A stretch of DNA of 64,000 nt from Cohnella herbarum (GTDB lineage Bacteria; Bacillota; Bacilli; Paenibacillales; Paenibacillaceae), in contig NZ_CP051680.1 in NCBI RefSeq assembly GCF_012849095.1, forward strand, positions 1,240,001 through 1,304,000, read 5' to 3'. Shown here piece after piece: positions 25,212 to 34,850 of this stretch (position 1 is the stretch's first letter; every line of letters starts with the position of its first letter). The notes below the pieces were generated by a model. That model had not been told where the DNA came from, searched no databases, and saw only the letters and a program-made list of their open reading frames with translations. The translations under genes were made by a program, and so were the position numbers.

Positions 25212-27005
25212 ATGCGGGTTACTCCTTGGAAAAACAGAAATTTCGGTCTGCAGAAGAAAGCGTTCTTCATCTTTTTGCTTTTCATCATCTTACCTACGTT
25301 AGGCGTCGGAGTTCTCGTTCAGCTTCGATTTAATCAAGTGTTGCTCGATCAATTCATAACAAGCACGAAGCGGAACTTGGATTCCGTGACAAGACGGCTG
25401 GAAGAACAGACTAGCCTGGTCGAGAATATCGCCGACTATATGATCCTTAATCCGGACATGCAGGAGTTACTGCGGATCGATCCTCCGTTAAGCGCGGAGA
25501 GAGCGGTTCATCACAAACGCAATATCGAGAATTTCCTTACTTTTCAATTAATGAACAAAAATTATATCAAGTCGATCTCCATTACCGGGTTTAACGGCAA
25601 TACCGTCGAGATGGGCGAGCCGATCATCGGACAAGAAGATCAATGGTTTCGCAAGGCGGAAACCCGCAGGGGCGGAATCGTATGGAGCGAGGGATACCCT
25701 AGTTATAGCGGCTGGACCGGGGATGTCAGGCTCGTCTCCATGTTCAGAATACTAAATTCCTACAATCAAATTACGCTTCCGCTCGGCCGTCTAGTCATTC
25801 GACTCGACGAATCCAATGTCATTCAGTTGCTGGAAAGCGGGATAGCGAAGGAATCCGGTTATTTGTACGTGATTGGAGAGAACGGAGAAAATATCCTCCA
25901 ATCCCGTTCAACCGGCGATTTGAATTATAGGCCGGACGAGAAGCTTCTCGGATTATTTAATGACAATAACAAAGATTTCGTAACTTCCTCCGTTAACGGA
26001 CAGAAGATGCTAACCTTCTACCATCCGATGGAGAATACGAATTGGAAAATTTTCGCGATGATCCCGGAGAAGATCGTTAACGATCAATTCCGCAGCGTTA
26101 AGCTCATTATGAACTTGATTTTGGCGGCGATACTTCTCTTCGGATGGCTTGGTTTGATCGGCTTCCAATATACGATCATCCGTCCCATTCTTCGTCTTAA
26201 GATCGAGACGAATCGCGTCAAGCTCGGCGACTTCAACGCTCATGTGCCGATCAAATCCAATGACGAAATTTCCGAGCTTAACCGGAAGTTCAATGAAATG
26301 GTGCTCACGATTAAAGAACTGATCGAACACAAATTCAAGCTCGAGCTTAGGGAACGCGAATCCGAGCTTAAGCTTCTGCAGAACCAGATGGATCCACACT
26401 TCCTATACAATACATTAGATATGATCCGCTGGACGGCGCGGTTAGAGAAAGCGAAGCAATCGAGTCATCTCATCGAGATGTTTTCCAAATTCTTCAGGTT
26501 AGGTCTCAGTAACGGTAATTACGAATCGACGATTCTGCAGGAATTGGAGTTCGTTCATGCTTATTTGTTCTTACAGCAAAAGCGATTAGGGGCTGCCAAG
26601 TTCCGATATTCGCTCTTCACCGAATCTACGATCTCGCAAGCGGTCACGCTTAAAGCGACGATACAGCCTTTGGTCGAGAACTTCCTTAAACACGGGTATG
26701 ACAGAAAAAAACCGTTAAACGTCATCACGGTGAAATGTTATGTCGTTAACGATACGATATGGATCGACGTTCAAGATAACGGCAAAGGCTTCCGTCAGGA
26801 TACGGTTCATACGATTCGCAACTTGAATCCGCATGCGGAAGAGGACGAAGGCAGATCTGGAGCAATGAGAAATATCCATGAACGGTTATCGATACATTTC
26901 GGCGAAAGCTACGGCCTCGAGGTCGTAGAGCATTCGGGAGTCGGAGGATGGATTCGATTAAAGATTCCCTACAAGGAATTCAATGGAGGCGATGATCTTG
27001 AGTAA
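25212..27005 (+). CDS. YesM-type sensor histidine kinase
   Basis: The 597-residue kinase has membrane segment one near residue 20 (FFIFLLFIILPTLGVGVLV), a ~270-residue extracellular Cache-like sensor, membrane segment two (LILAAILLFGWLGLIG), then HAMP and His_kinase (LytS/YesM) domains with the phospho-His in QMDPHFLYNTLDMIRW, and an HATPase with DNGKGF. In Paenibacillus such kinases sense extracellular glycans or the loaded binding protein. The start is probably ATG 25212; TTG 25185 is in frame. Its end overlaps the regulator gene by 8 bases. Confidence 0.92.
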   Translation: MRVTPWKNRNFGLQKKAFFIFLLFIILPTLGVGVLVQLRFNQVLLDQFITSTKRNLDSVTRRLEEQTSLVENIADYMILNPDMQELLRIDPPLSAERAVHHKRNIENFLTFQLMNKNYIKSISITGFNGNTVEMGEPIIGQEDQWFRKAETRRGGIVWSEGYPSYSGWTGDVRLVSMFRILNSYNQITLPLGRLVIRLDESNVIQLLESGIAKESGYLYVIGENGENILQSRSTGDLNYRPDEKLLGLFNDNNKDFVTSSVNGQKMLTFYHPMENTNWKIFAMIPEKIVNDQFRSVKLIMNLILAAILLFGWLGLIGFQYTIIRPILRLKIETNRVKLGDFNAHVPIKSNDEISELNRKFNEMVLTIKELIEHKFKLELRERESELKLLQNQMDPHFLYNTLDMIRWTARLEKAKQSSHLIEMFSKFFRLGLSNGNYESTILQELEFVHAYLFLQQKRLGAAKFRYSLFTESTISQAVTLKATIQPLVENFLKHGYDRKKPLNVITVKCYVVNDTIWIDVQDNGKGFRQDTVHTIRNLNPHAEEDEGRSGAMRNIHERLSIHFGESYGLEVVEHSGVGGWIRLKIPYKEFNGGDDLE

Positions 27006-28578
27006 TACGCGCTCCGCGGACGCCGATAAGATCAAGATGCTTATCGTTGACGACGAGCCGATCATTTGCGAAGGACTAAGATATACGATCGACTGGGACA
27101 GCTTGGGAATCCACGTCGTCGGAGAAGCTTATGATGGCGAAGAAGCGTTGCGGAAGGTCGAAAGCGAAGAGGTCGACCTGCTGTTAACCGACATCCGGAT
27201 GGATGGAATGGACGGACTAAAGCTGACGGAGCAATTAAACGAGAAGTTCCCCGGCGTACATGTCATCGTCATAAGCGGATACGAAAATTTCGAATACGCG
27301 CGACAAGCGTTACGCATGAACGTCGACGATTACTTGCTCAAGCCGGTAGAAATCGATGAACTCATCGGTACGGTCAGCCGAGTCTTGGAACGTATTCGCG
27401 ACGAGAAGGGTTCGAGTTCGGAGAAAGAGGACGAGCTGTGGCTATCCAATTGCATTCACAACTCGTTATCTTACGTCAAGGAATCTCCGCCCGCCTTTTT
27501 AGCGGGGAAACCGTATCGAATCTTAACGACGCAAATCGCGGAATTCAATGACTGGCAAGCCGAATTGTCCGCCTTGCAATACGAGAACATTCAGCAGCAA
27601 TGGATCAACCATGTGCAGAGCTGCCTGAAGAGCTTTGCCATCCGAAGCATATCCGTATTCGACCATCCGAATCTTCTGTATACGTTGGCGGTATCGAACG
27701 AAGAACTCAGCGCGGCCAAATGGAATCAAGCGCTCGAAGAAATGCTCCGGTCATGGCAGGGAGAACATTCTCTCTACTGCGGGGTGTCCGAAATTAGCGA
27801 ACATTCGGAAACGACCGGACTAGCTTGTAAAGAAGCGGAGGAAATCCTCCGTTATCATGTACTCGAAGACGTAGCTCTGTTGTTGCCGGAATACCGCGAT
27901 CCGATGGACAGCAGTCGCGTTCTGCCTAACTATAATCATGCCAAGAGTGTTCAACTGCTCGTTCCGTTGTTATTCAAACAAGATTTAAGCGAATTGAAGT
28001 CGCTTAACGAGATCATGTTTACGTACTACCGCGAAAATCGCTTTCTACTAAACGAAATCATTGCCGGATGCGATGAGCTCTTCACCCTATTGCGCCAGAG
28101 ATTGCGCCAAAGCGGAATAATGGATGTGGAGCACGGGCGCTGGGATCCTCCCGATCTCAATTCGTACAACTCCTATGAACTCGTTGAAGCGGTCGTTATG
28201 GCCGAGATGGAACAACTGTTTCGGCTCATCGACAAGAACGGCGTCGATAGGTCCTATTGGATCATCGAGAAAGTAAAGAAATATTTGGCCGACCAGTACC
28301 GCAACGACTTGAAAGCGTTCGAAGTCGCCGCATGGCTGAAAATCACCCCTAGTTATTTCAGCTATATTTTCAAACAAGGCACGGGAAAGAGCTTCTCGGA
28401 ATATATGAACGAGCTTCGGATCGAGCATGCCAAGCAATTGCTGACGACTACCCAAGACAAGGTGTTCGAGATCGCCGAACAGGTCGGCTATAAGGAATAC
28501 AAGTACTTCGTTACGGTATTCAAGACCTATACGGGAATGACGCCCAAAGACTATAGGATGTTAAAAGCGAACCACTAA
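26998..28578 (+). CDS. YesN-type response regulator (REC plus AraC DNA-binding domain)
   Basis: The 526-residue protein has an N-terminal receiver with acidic DDEP and phospho-acceptor D65 in LLTDIRMDGMDGL, and a conserved Lys in LLKPVEI. A ~270-residue linker without recognised fold follows. The C-terminal AraC domain has two helix-turn-helix motifs (FEVAAWLKITPSYFSYIFK and VFEIAEQVGYKEYKYFVTVF). It is the partner of the preceding kinase and probably activates the glycan cluster. I favour TTG 26998, well spaced from GGAGG; ATGs at 26983 and 26992 are too close to it. Confidence 0.9.
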   Translation: MSNTRSADADKIKMLIVDDEPIICEGLRYTIDWDSLGIHVVGEAYDGEEALRKVESEEVDLLLTDIRMDGMDGLKLTEQLNEKFPGVHVIVISGYENFEYARQALRMNVDDYLLKPVEIDELIGTVSRVLERIRDEKGSSSEKEDELWLSNCIHNSLSYVKESPPAFLAGKPYRILTTQIAEFNDWQAELSALQYENIQQQWINHVQSCLKSFAIRSISVFDHPNLLYTLAVSNEELSAAKWNQALEEMLRSWQGEHSLYCGVSEISEHSETTGLACKEAEEILRYHVLEDVALLLPEYRDPMDSSRVLPNYNHAKSVQLLVPLLFKQDLSELKSLNEIMFTYYRENRFLLNEIIAGCDELFTLLRQRLRQSGIMDVEHGRWDPPDLNSYNSYELVEAVVMAEMEQLFRLIDKNGVDRSYWIIEKVKKYLADQYRNDLKAFEVAAWLKITPSYFSYIFKQGTGKSFSEYMNELRIEHAKQLLTTTQDKVFEIAEQVGYKEYKYFVTVFKTYTGMTPKDYRMLKANH

Positions 28579-28607
28579 AACGACGTCGATTGGAGGCCAA
28601 CCGAATC

Positions 28608-30944
28608 GTGTTACCTAAATACAAGATCAGCACGTATTCCACGGAGGAACGGATCGCCGACCTCCTTCCCAGGATGACGTTGAAGGAGAAGGTCGGACAG
28701 CTCAACCAGCAAATGTACGGATGGAATGCTTACCGACGGAATGCAGACGGGATCGAATTAACGGAACAATTCAAGGACCAAGTGAAATTCGGAGACGGTA
28801 TGGGGGCGCTCTACGGTTTATTCCGCGCCGATCCGTGGTCCGAGGTTCATTTCGAGAACGGAATTCCGACTCCCGACAATGCCAAAATCGCCAATCGGGT
28901 GCAACGATACGTCATGGAAAATACGCGTCTGGGCATTCCCGTTCTGCTGTCGGAAGAAAGCCCGCATGGCCATCAAGCGCTTGACGGAACTCTGCTGCCC
29001 GTGAATCTGGGAATCGGTTCTACGTGGAATCCGGATTTGATCGCGCAAGCCTATGCGCATGTCGCCGCGGAGATTCGCGCGCGCGGCGCCCATCTCGGTT
29101 TGGTGTCGACGTTGGATATTTTGCATGATCCGCGATGGGGGCGAACGGAAGAATGTTATGGGGAAGACCCCTATCTGGCGTCGCGAATGACCTCGGCTGT
29201 CGTAATAGGCATGCAAGGGACGGATAGCGAGCAATTGAAGTCCCCCGATAAAGTAGCGGTGATTCTTAAGCATCTATGCGCGCAAGGGACTGGCCTCGGA
29301 GGTCGCAACGCCGGTCCGGCTTCGATCGGAGAGCGGGAGCTGAGGGAAATTCATTTGCCGGCAGCGAAGGCGGGAATCGAAGCCGGTGCTGCCGGATGCA
29401 TGGCCGCTTACAATGAAATCGACGGCATACCATGCCATGTGAACGAGAAGCTGCTTACCGGTATCCTCCGCGAAGAGTGGGGATTCGAAGGTATCGTGAT
29501 GGCGGACGGTTGCGCGCTGGATAGATTGCTTGCGCTAACCGGCAATTACGAAGCCGCGGCGGCTCTGGCGCTGACGTCCGGGGTTGATCTGAGCTTGTGG
29601 GATACCGCCTTCACGACGTTGGAGCAAGCCGTGAAGCAGGGCGAAGTTGAAGAAACGTACATTGATCGCGCGGTCGAGCGGGTGTTGCGTTTGAAGTTCA
29701 GACTCGGGCTGTTCGATCAGCCCTATACGGATGAGCGACTGGCTGAATCGGTAGTAGGCAATCCCGATTTTCGCAGAATTAATCTTCAGGTCGCTCGCGA
29801 GTCTATCGTGTTGCTGAAGAACGAAAATCATCTATTACCGCTCAACGGTTCGCACAAAAGAATAGCAGTAATTGGCCCTAACGCGGATCGTATCTATAAT
29901 CAACTCGGGGACTATACGAGCGTTCAACGCAAAGACGCCGGATCTACCATATTGCAAGGGATTAAGAATAACGCTCCTTCAGATGCCATTATCGAGTATA
30001 GACTTGGGTGCGGAATACGGGATAAGTCGGACAGCGGAATACAAGATAAAGCGGAAAGCGATATAGCGGAAGCCGTTGCAGCCGCTAACCATGCGGATGT
30101 CGCGATACTGGTACTCGGAGGCAGCAGTGCTCGTCAATTCGGCGGCGAGTTCGATAGTAACGGGGAAGCTATCGTTTCGGAGAACGATCGTTCCGAGATG
30201 GATTGCGGCGAAGGCGTAGACTTGGCCGATCTCCGGCTAGGAGGTTGGCAAGTAAGATTGGTCCGTGAAGTGAAGGCAACCGGAACGCCCGTCATCGTCG
30301 TGCTGATCCAAGGACGACCTCACGCGCTGACCGATATCGTCGATTCTTGTGATGCTCTGCTGTGCGCTTGGTATCCGGGGCAGGAAGGCGGACAGGCAAT
30401 CGGGGAAATATTATTCGGCAAGGTCGCTCCGAGCGGGAAGCTTCCCGTATCGCTCCCGCGTTCTTCGGGGCAGTTGCCCGTCTACTATAATCAGAAAAAT
30501 CCGGGGCGGCCTAGACCCTACGTCGATATGCCATCCGAGGCACTGTTTCCCTTTGGATACGGACTGGGTTATACGTCTTATGAATACGGCGACATTCGCG
30601 TAAACAAGCCGTCGATGACCGTGAAGGAACTGCAAGAAGGAGAAGCGTTCGAGCTAAGCGTAGAAGTGACGAATACCGGAGATAGGGCGGGAGCGGAGAC
30701 CGTTCAACTTTACATCCAATCCCGGAAATCCGGCATAACCCGTCGTCTGTTGGAGCTCAAAGCTTTCGAGAAAGTTGTAATAGAAGCGGGAGCCGTCAGA
30801 ACGGTTACGTTCCGTCTTGATCAAGAGCAGCTCTCGATCTGGAATCGCGACATGAAGTTCATGCTTGAGCCCTGCGAATTGACCGCATACGTAGGGACGG
30901 ATTCCACATCGAAGAGCGGAATCGATATCCATGTTACCAAATAA
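28608..30944 (+). CDS. Glycoside hydrolase family 3 (beta-glucosidase/beta-xylosidase type)
   Basis: The 778-residue enzyme without signal peptide has a GH3 N-terminal TIM barrel with ILKHLCAQG and the nucleophile D300 in GIVMADGC, a C-terminal alpha/beta sandwich (NADVAILVLGGSSARQFGGE, LPVSLPRSSGQLPVYYNQK), and a final fibronectin type III-like domain (VEVTNTGDRAGAETVQLYIQ). It removes non-reducing beta-linked sugars in the cytosol from imported oligosaccharides. Start GTG 28608 is preceded by TTGGAGG; an in-frame TTG at 28590 is part of that site. A terminator follows. Confidence 0.92.
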   Translation: MLPKYKISTYSTEERIADLLPRMTLKEKVGQLNQQMYGWNAYRRNADGIELTEQFKDQVKFGDGMGALYGLFRADPWSEVHFENGIPTPDNAKIANRVQRYVMENTRLGIPVLLSEESPHGHQALDGTLLPVNLGIGSTWNPDLIAQAYAHVAAEIRARGAHLGLVSTLDILHDPRWGRTEECYGEDPYLASRMTSAVVIGMQGTDSEQLKSPDKVAVILKHLCAQGTGLGGRNAGPASIGERELREIHLPAAKAGIEAGAAGCMAAYNEIDGIPCHVNEKLLTGILREEWGFEGIVMADGCALDRLLALTGNYEAAAALALTSGVDLSLWDTAFTTLEQAVKQGEVEETYIDRAVERVLRLKFRLGLFDQPYTDERLAESVVGNPDFRRINLQVARESIVLLKNENHLLPLNGSHKRIAVIGPNADRIYNQLGDYTSVQRKDAGSTILQGIKNNAPSDAIIEYRLGCGIRDKSDSGIQDKAESDIAEAVAAANHADVAILVLGGSSARQFGGEFDSNGEAIVSENDRSEMDCGEGVDLADLRLGGWQVRLVREVKATGTPVIVVLIQGRPHALTDIVDSCDALLCAWYPGQEGGQAIGEILFGKVAPSGKLPVSLPRSSGQLPVYYNQKNPGRPRPYVDMPSEALFPFGYGLGYTSYEYGDIRVNKPSMTVKELQEGEAFELSVEVTNTGDRAGAETVQLYIQSRKSGITRRLLELKAFEKVVIEAGAVRTVTFRLDQEQLSIWNRDMKFMLEPCELTAYVGTDSTSKSGIDIHVTK

Positions 30945-30969
30945 TCGCAATCAAATCATCGATAACGAG

Positions 30970-30996
30970 CTGTCGCAACTTGCGGCAGTTTTTTTT
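30970..30996 (+). terminator. Terminator of the glycan-use cluster
   Basis: CTGTCGC and GCGGCAG form a stem around AACTT, followed by eight Ts. Confidence 0.9.
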
Positions 30997-31129
30997 GTTG
31001 AAGTATCCGACCTAACGAAGAGGTTTCTTCGTAAGAGCATTTCTATCACCTTGACTGATATTTTACAGATATTACGCAACGAATCCCCTAATGCTATAAT
31101 TGGGCTGGATTATTAAGGAGGCATTAGTT

Positions 31130-31813
31130 ATGACAAGCGTACTCGTAGTTGAAGATGATTCGCATTTGCTGGAAATGATTTCAATCCTATTAAGACACGA
31201 AGGATATCGCGTACGTGGCGCGATAAACGGCAAAGAGGCGCTTGCGGAAATGGAAAGCTCGCCTGCGGATTTGGTCGTGCTTGATGTCATGATGCCCGTA
31301 ATGGACGGATGGGATTTATGTCGCGAGCTGCGGCTTATGAACTCCGAATTACCGATTATCATGATCACGGCCAAGCATGAAACGAGTCAGAAGGTGAAGG
31401 GATTCGGCTTAGGCGCCGACGATTATCTGGTTAAACCTTTCGATCCGCAGGAGCTGGTGGTCCGAATTAAAGCAGTGATGCGCCGATACCGGATTACGGC
31501 CGAGAAGATGGTGAAATTAGGCGGTTTTAAGCTGGACCGGCTTCGGGGAACCGTATCGGACGGCAACGCGAGTTGGAATTTGCCGCTTAAGGAATTCGAG
31601 TTGTTATATCAGCTTGCAAGCTATCCCGGCCAAATCTTTATGCGAGATCAGATCATCGAAGCGGTATGGGGATTCGACCACGAAGGGGACGAGAGGACGG
31701 TCGATGTTCATATCAAGCGGCTGCGTGAGCGGTTTGCCGACTATACCCATCATTTTCGAATTGTAACGGTTCGCGGTCTCGGATACCGGTTAGAGATGGA
31801 AAACTATGATTAA
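31130..31813 (+). CDS. OmpR-family response regulator
   Basis: The 227-residue protein has a receiver with acidic VEDD, phospho-acceptor D52 in LVVLDVMMPVMDG, Lys in DDYLVKPFDP, and a winged-helix Trans_reg_C domain (LPLKEFELLYQLASYPGQIF, RTVDVHIKRLRERF). It starts at ATG 31130 behind AAGGAGG; a perfect -10 TATAAT lies at 31095. It overlaps the kinase gene by 8 bases. Its likely targets include the esterase and ABC genes downstream, whose promoter region carries two GTTCA repeats one helical turn apart. Confidence 0.92.
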   Translation: MTSVLVVEDDSHLLEMISILLRHEGYRVRGAINGKEALAEMESSPADLVVLDVMMPVMDGWDLCRELRLMNSELPIIMITAKHETSQKVKGFGLGADDYLVKPFDPQELVVRIKAVMRRYRITAEKMVKLGGFKLDRLRGTVSDGNASWNLPLKEFELLYQLASYPGQIFMRDQIIEAVWGFDHEGDERTVDVHIKRLRERFADYTHHFRIVTVRGLGYRLEMENYD

Positions 31814-33158
31814 GAGCTTATACTTAAAAATCGTATTGCTCTTTTTCGTCGCGGTGGCGATAGGTCTCGGAAGTGCCATTCCGATTACCGTTTATTTGTT
31901 TAAAGATCAAATCACGCAATCCATACATCACGATTACTCGGTGCGTAACGGGTTAATATCGGAAGTTTTTTCCCGATTGGAGCCGAACGAACGCGGCCGC
32001 TTTCTTAAACATTTGTCCGACGAGCAGAAGATATCCTTATGGGTATACGATCGGAACGGATTGCGCTACGCATATGGCTCCACAAGCAAGCCCAACCTTT
32101 CCGACGAGGATATAGGCCGCGTACAGGACGGTGCCGAAGTCGTTAGGCGCACATCCGTTCTGCCCCTACCGACAAGCTTGCATATGGGTTTCCCTTTACA
32201 AACGGCCGACGAGCAGATGGCACTCGTGATCCATCCGGAAGGTTCTCAAATTTCTCTGCTGTTCATGATTTTGGGCGTATTGATTTTGGTCACGATTGTG
32301 ATTGCCAATACCAAGTTCATTCTCTTTACAAGCGTAGTGGTGAAGCCCTTAAAAGCATTGACGGCCGCAACCAGAAAAATCGCCAAAGGAGACTTTAGCA
32401 TCGCTCTTCAGACGAAAAGCAAAGATGAATTGGGCGTTTTGTCGGAGCAATTTCAGCAAATGGCCGACGAGCTGAACCAAGTCGAGAGGATGCGGCAGGA
32501 GTTCGTTTCCAACGTGTCCCACGAATTACAAACGCCTTTGGCGTCCATTTCGGGTTTTGTCTCCATCTTGCAAACAAACGGTCTCGATGAAGCCGAACAA
32601 CGGCGCTGCCTGAACATCATTCGGCACGAAAGCATGCGGCTGTCACGGCTTAGCGAGAACATGCTCCGTTTGACCACGATGGATTCGAACCCTCATCCGT
32701 TCCATCCGTCGCTCGTTCGGCTTGACAGGCAGCTGCGGGGTATAGTCGTAGCCATGGAGCCGCAATGGGCAGCCAAACGCCTAAATATTCACCTCGAGCT
32801 GCCCAAAACGGCAATCCATGCGGACGAAGATCTGCTGAGCCAGGTATGGCTCAATATTTTCGGCAACTGCATTAAATTTACTCCGGAGGACGGCGATATC
32901 TCCATCGAGCTTCAATCCGGAAACGGCGAAATCGGAGTCGTCGTTCGGGATACGGGAATCGGAATTGCCGTTGATGACCGCAAGCGAATTTTCGAACGTT
33001 TCTATAAGGCCGATAAATCACGCAACCGCGAAGCGGGGGGAAGCGGGCTTGGACTCGCGATCGTAAAGCGCGTTGTCGAATTGCACGGAGGCCGGGTCGA
33101 GATAGACAGCACCGCAGGCAAAGGCACGGAGGTTTCCGTTTATCTGCCGGCCATGTAA
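31806..33158 (+). CDS. Sensor histidine kinase, partner of the OmpR-type regulator
   Basis: The 450-residue kinase has two membrane segments (residues ~8-32 and ~150-178) enclosing a ~115-residue extracellular sensor, then HAMP (VVKPLKALTAATRKIAKGDF), HisKA with H239 in SNVSHELQTPLASI, and an HATPase with N (WLNIFGNCIKFT), G1 (VRDTGIGIA) and G2 (GGSGLGLAIVKRVVELHGG) boxes. It forms a complete two-component system with the preceding gene. The signal is unknown. Confidence 0.92.
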   Translation: MIKSLYLKIVLLFFVAVAIGLGSAIPITVYLFKDQITQSIHHDYSVRNGLISEVFSRLEPNERGRFLKHLSDEQKISLWVYDRNGLRYAYGSTSKPNLSDEDIGRVQDGAEVVRRTSVLPLPTSLHMGFPLQTADEQMALVIHPEGSQISLLFMILGVLILVTIVIANTKFILFTSVVVKPLKALTAATRKIAKGDFSIALQTKSKDELGVLSEQFQQMADELNQVERMRQEFVSNVSHELQTPLASISGFVSILQTNGLDEAEQRRCLNIIRHESMRLSRLSENMLRLTTMDSNPHPFHPSLVRLDRQLRGIVVAMEPQWAAKRLNIHLELPKTAIHADEDLLSQVWLNIFGNCIKFTPEDGDISIELQSGNGEIGVVVRDTGIGIAVDDRKRIFERFYKADKSRNREAGGSGLGLAIVKRVVELHGGRVEIDSTAGKGTEVSVYLPAM

Positions 33159-33190
33159 CTCGACCCCTACAATCGAATTCCGACTGAGAG

Positions 33191-33217
33191 AAAAGGCGAA
33201 CAATCCGTTCGTCTTTT
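33191..33217 (+). terminator. Terminator after the two-component genes
   Basis: AAAGGCGAAC pairs with GTTCGTCTTT (one G-T wobble) around AATCC, followed by TTAA. Confidence 0.65.
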
Positions 33218-33236
33218 TAACATTTAATCCCATTTG

Positions 33237-33252
33237 GTTCATGTTAAGTTCA
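33237..33252 (+). promoter_or_regulatory. Direct-repeat site, possible OmpR-type operator
   Basis: GTTCA occurs at 33237-33241 and again at 33248-33252, 11 bases apart, with GTTAA between. Tandem half-sites on one DNA face are what OmpR-family dimers bind. The site lies 100 bases upstream of the esterase gene. Confidence 0.35.
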
Positions 33253-33354
33253 CATAGGCTCCGTAGTATCGGTTGCGAAAGGAGACTTTAATCCACGATT
33301 TCTATCCGTAATCGCGGAACGTCTATATCATTTTAAGAAAAGGAGCACCCTTCT

Positions 33355-34836
33355 ATGAAAAACGAATCATGTATCGTACAAACTTCTCTTGGCTCGCTTC
33401 AAGGGATTCGAAAAAATGAGGTCATTCAGTTTCGCGGAGTTCCATATGCCGACGCGCCCGAGAGAGAGTATCGCTTTTCGCAGGCACGCCCTGTTTCTGC
33501 ATGGACCGGAATTCGAGATGCAAGTCATCATGGCTTTATCGCTCCGCAACCGCCTTCTCCATTACGTCAAGCCATCGGAGAATCTTCCGAGCCGCCTCAA
33601 GGGGAAGATTGCTTATCGCTCACGATCACAACCCCTGCCATAGATCATGAGAAACGTCCCGTTGTCGTTTGGTTGCATGGCGGACATTATATGACCGGGG
33701 CCGGGTCGCTGGACTGGTACGATGGAGAGGAGCTTTCCAAGGATGGAAATCTAGTTACCGTAGGCGTCAATTACAGGCTCGGCGCTTTTGGATTCTTGCA
33801 TTTTCCGGGGGTTAGCGATGGGAAAATGGGAATTTCCGATATCCTCGAGGCTCTCAAATGGGTTCAGGATCATATTGCGCATTTTGGCGGCGATCCCGAT
33901 CGGGTTACGGTCATGGGGCAATCCGCGGGAGCCCATGCCATTATGTGCCTGTTGGCCATGGGAGAGGCGCGAGGTCTTTTCCAAAGAGCGATTTTACAGA
34001 GCGCGCCCGCGAGTCTTGCTCCATTATCGGTAGCAAAAGCAACTGAAAATGGGAGCCGGTTGCTGGAAATCTTAAATGTGAATCAGAGTAATCCGCAAGA
34101 AATTATCGCTCAATTGAATACCTTGTCACCTACTCGGATCATCCAAGCAACGGTAAAATTGGCTCAGGAAATTGAGCGCTTCGGTCAAATTAATCTCCCT
34201 TTTATGCCTGTAATCGATTCCCTTTCTACGGTAGATCGATTTATCGAGATGTCGGCAATAGGTGCCGGCGAAGCAGGTATTGATCTCATTTTGGGTACCA
34301 ATAGAGAGGAAGCAAATATTCTTCTGGGAAACGTTAAAGTCCTCGATCCGGCTTTGGTTAACGAGCGTTTCGTTGCTTTGACCGGGAAAGCAGAAGTAAT
34401 CGAGCGATACCGCCGTCGACGACCCGGCAGTACGACTATCGATCTGGTATCTGACTTGATTACTGACTATACTTTCCTGCTTCCCTCTCTAAGGTTAGCG
34501 GATGCCATTCATAATACCGGCTCGCGTACTTGGGTGTATCAGTTGGATTGGGCACCGTTCGGTTCTCCTTTTAAAGCCTGCCATGGGCTAGAACTGCCGT
34601 TTATATTCGGGAATTTCGAATCCTACAAGAATGTACCGATATTGCAAGGCGCTAATCCTGAGGTTGTTGCTGATTTAACGTCCGTTATTCAAAGCGCTTG
34701 GATTGGATTTATTCGAACCGGCAACCCGGGCGTCTCCATCCCATGGCCGTCTTATGAGCCGATTCAGAGACAAACCATGCGATACGCTTCCGTTATTGGC
34801 GCCGTAGGCGACTTAGCCGAGTTAAACCGCCGCTGA
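33355..34836 (+). CDS. Type-B carboxylesterase
   Basis: The 493-residue alpha/beta hydrolase of the cholinesterase-like family has the nucleophile S190 in VMGQSAGAHA, the oxyanion-hole strand WLHGGHYMTGAG, the acidic triad member probably in GTNREEANILL (~319), and the triad His in CHGLELPFIFGN (~410). It has no signal peptide, so the esterase is cytosolic; relatives include the p-nitrobenzyl esterase PnbA. It directly precedes two ABC half-transporter genes (14-base gap). A link with cleaving an imported ester, for example a siderophore, is only a possibility. Confidence 0.88.
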   Translation: MKNESCIVQTSLGSLQGIRKNEVIQFRGVPYADAPEREYRFSQARPVSAWTGIRDASHHGFIAPQPPSPLRQAIGESSEPPQGEDCLSLTITTPAIDHEKRPVVVWLHGGHYMTGAGSLDWYDGEELSKDGNLVTVGVNYRLGAFGFLHFPGVSDGKMGISDILEALKWVQDHIAHFGGDPDRVTVMGQSAGAHAIMCLLAMGEARGLFQRAILQSAPASLAPLSVAKATENGSRLLEILNVNQSNPQEIIAQLNTLSPTRIIQATVKLAQEIERFGQINLPFMPVIDSLSTVDRFIEMSAIGAGEAGIDLILGTNREEANILLGNVKVLDPALVNERFVALTGKAEVIERYRRRRPGSTTIDLVSDLITDYTFLLPSLRLADAIHNTGSRTWVYQLDWAPFGSPFKACHGLELPFIFGNFESYKNVPILQGANPEVVADLTSVIQSAWIGFIRTGNPGVSIPWPSYEPIQRQTMRYASVIGAVGDLAELNRR

Positions 34837-34850
34837 GGGGAAAGAGAATA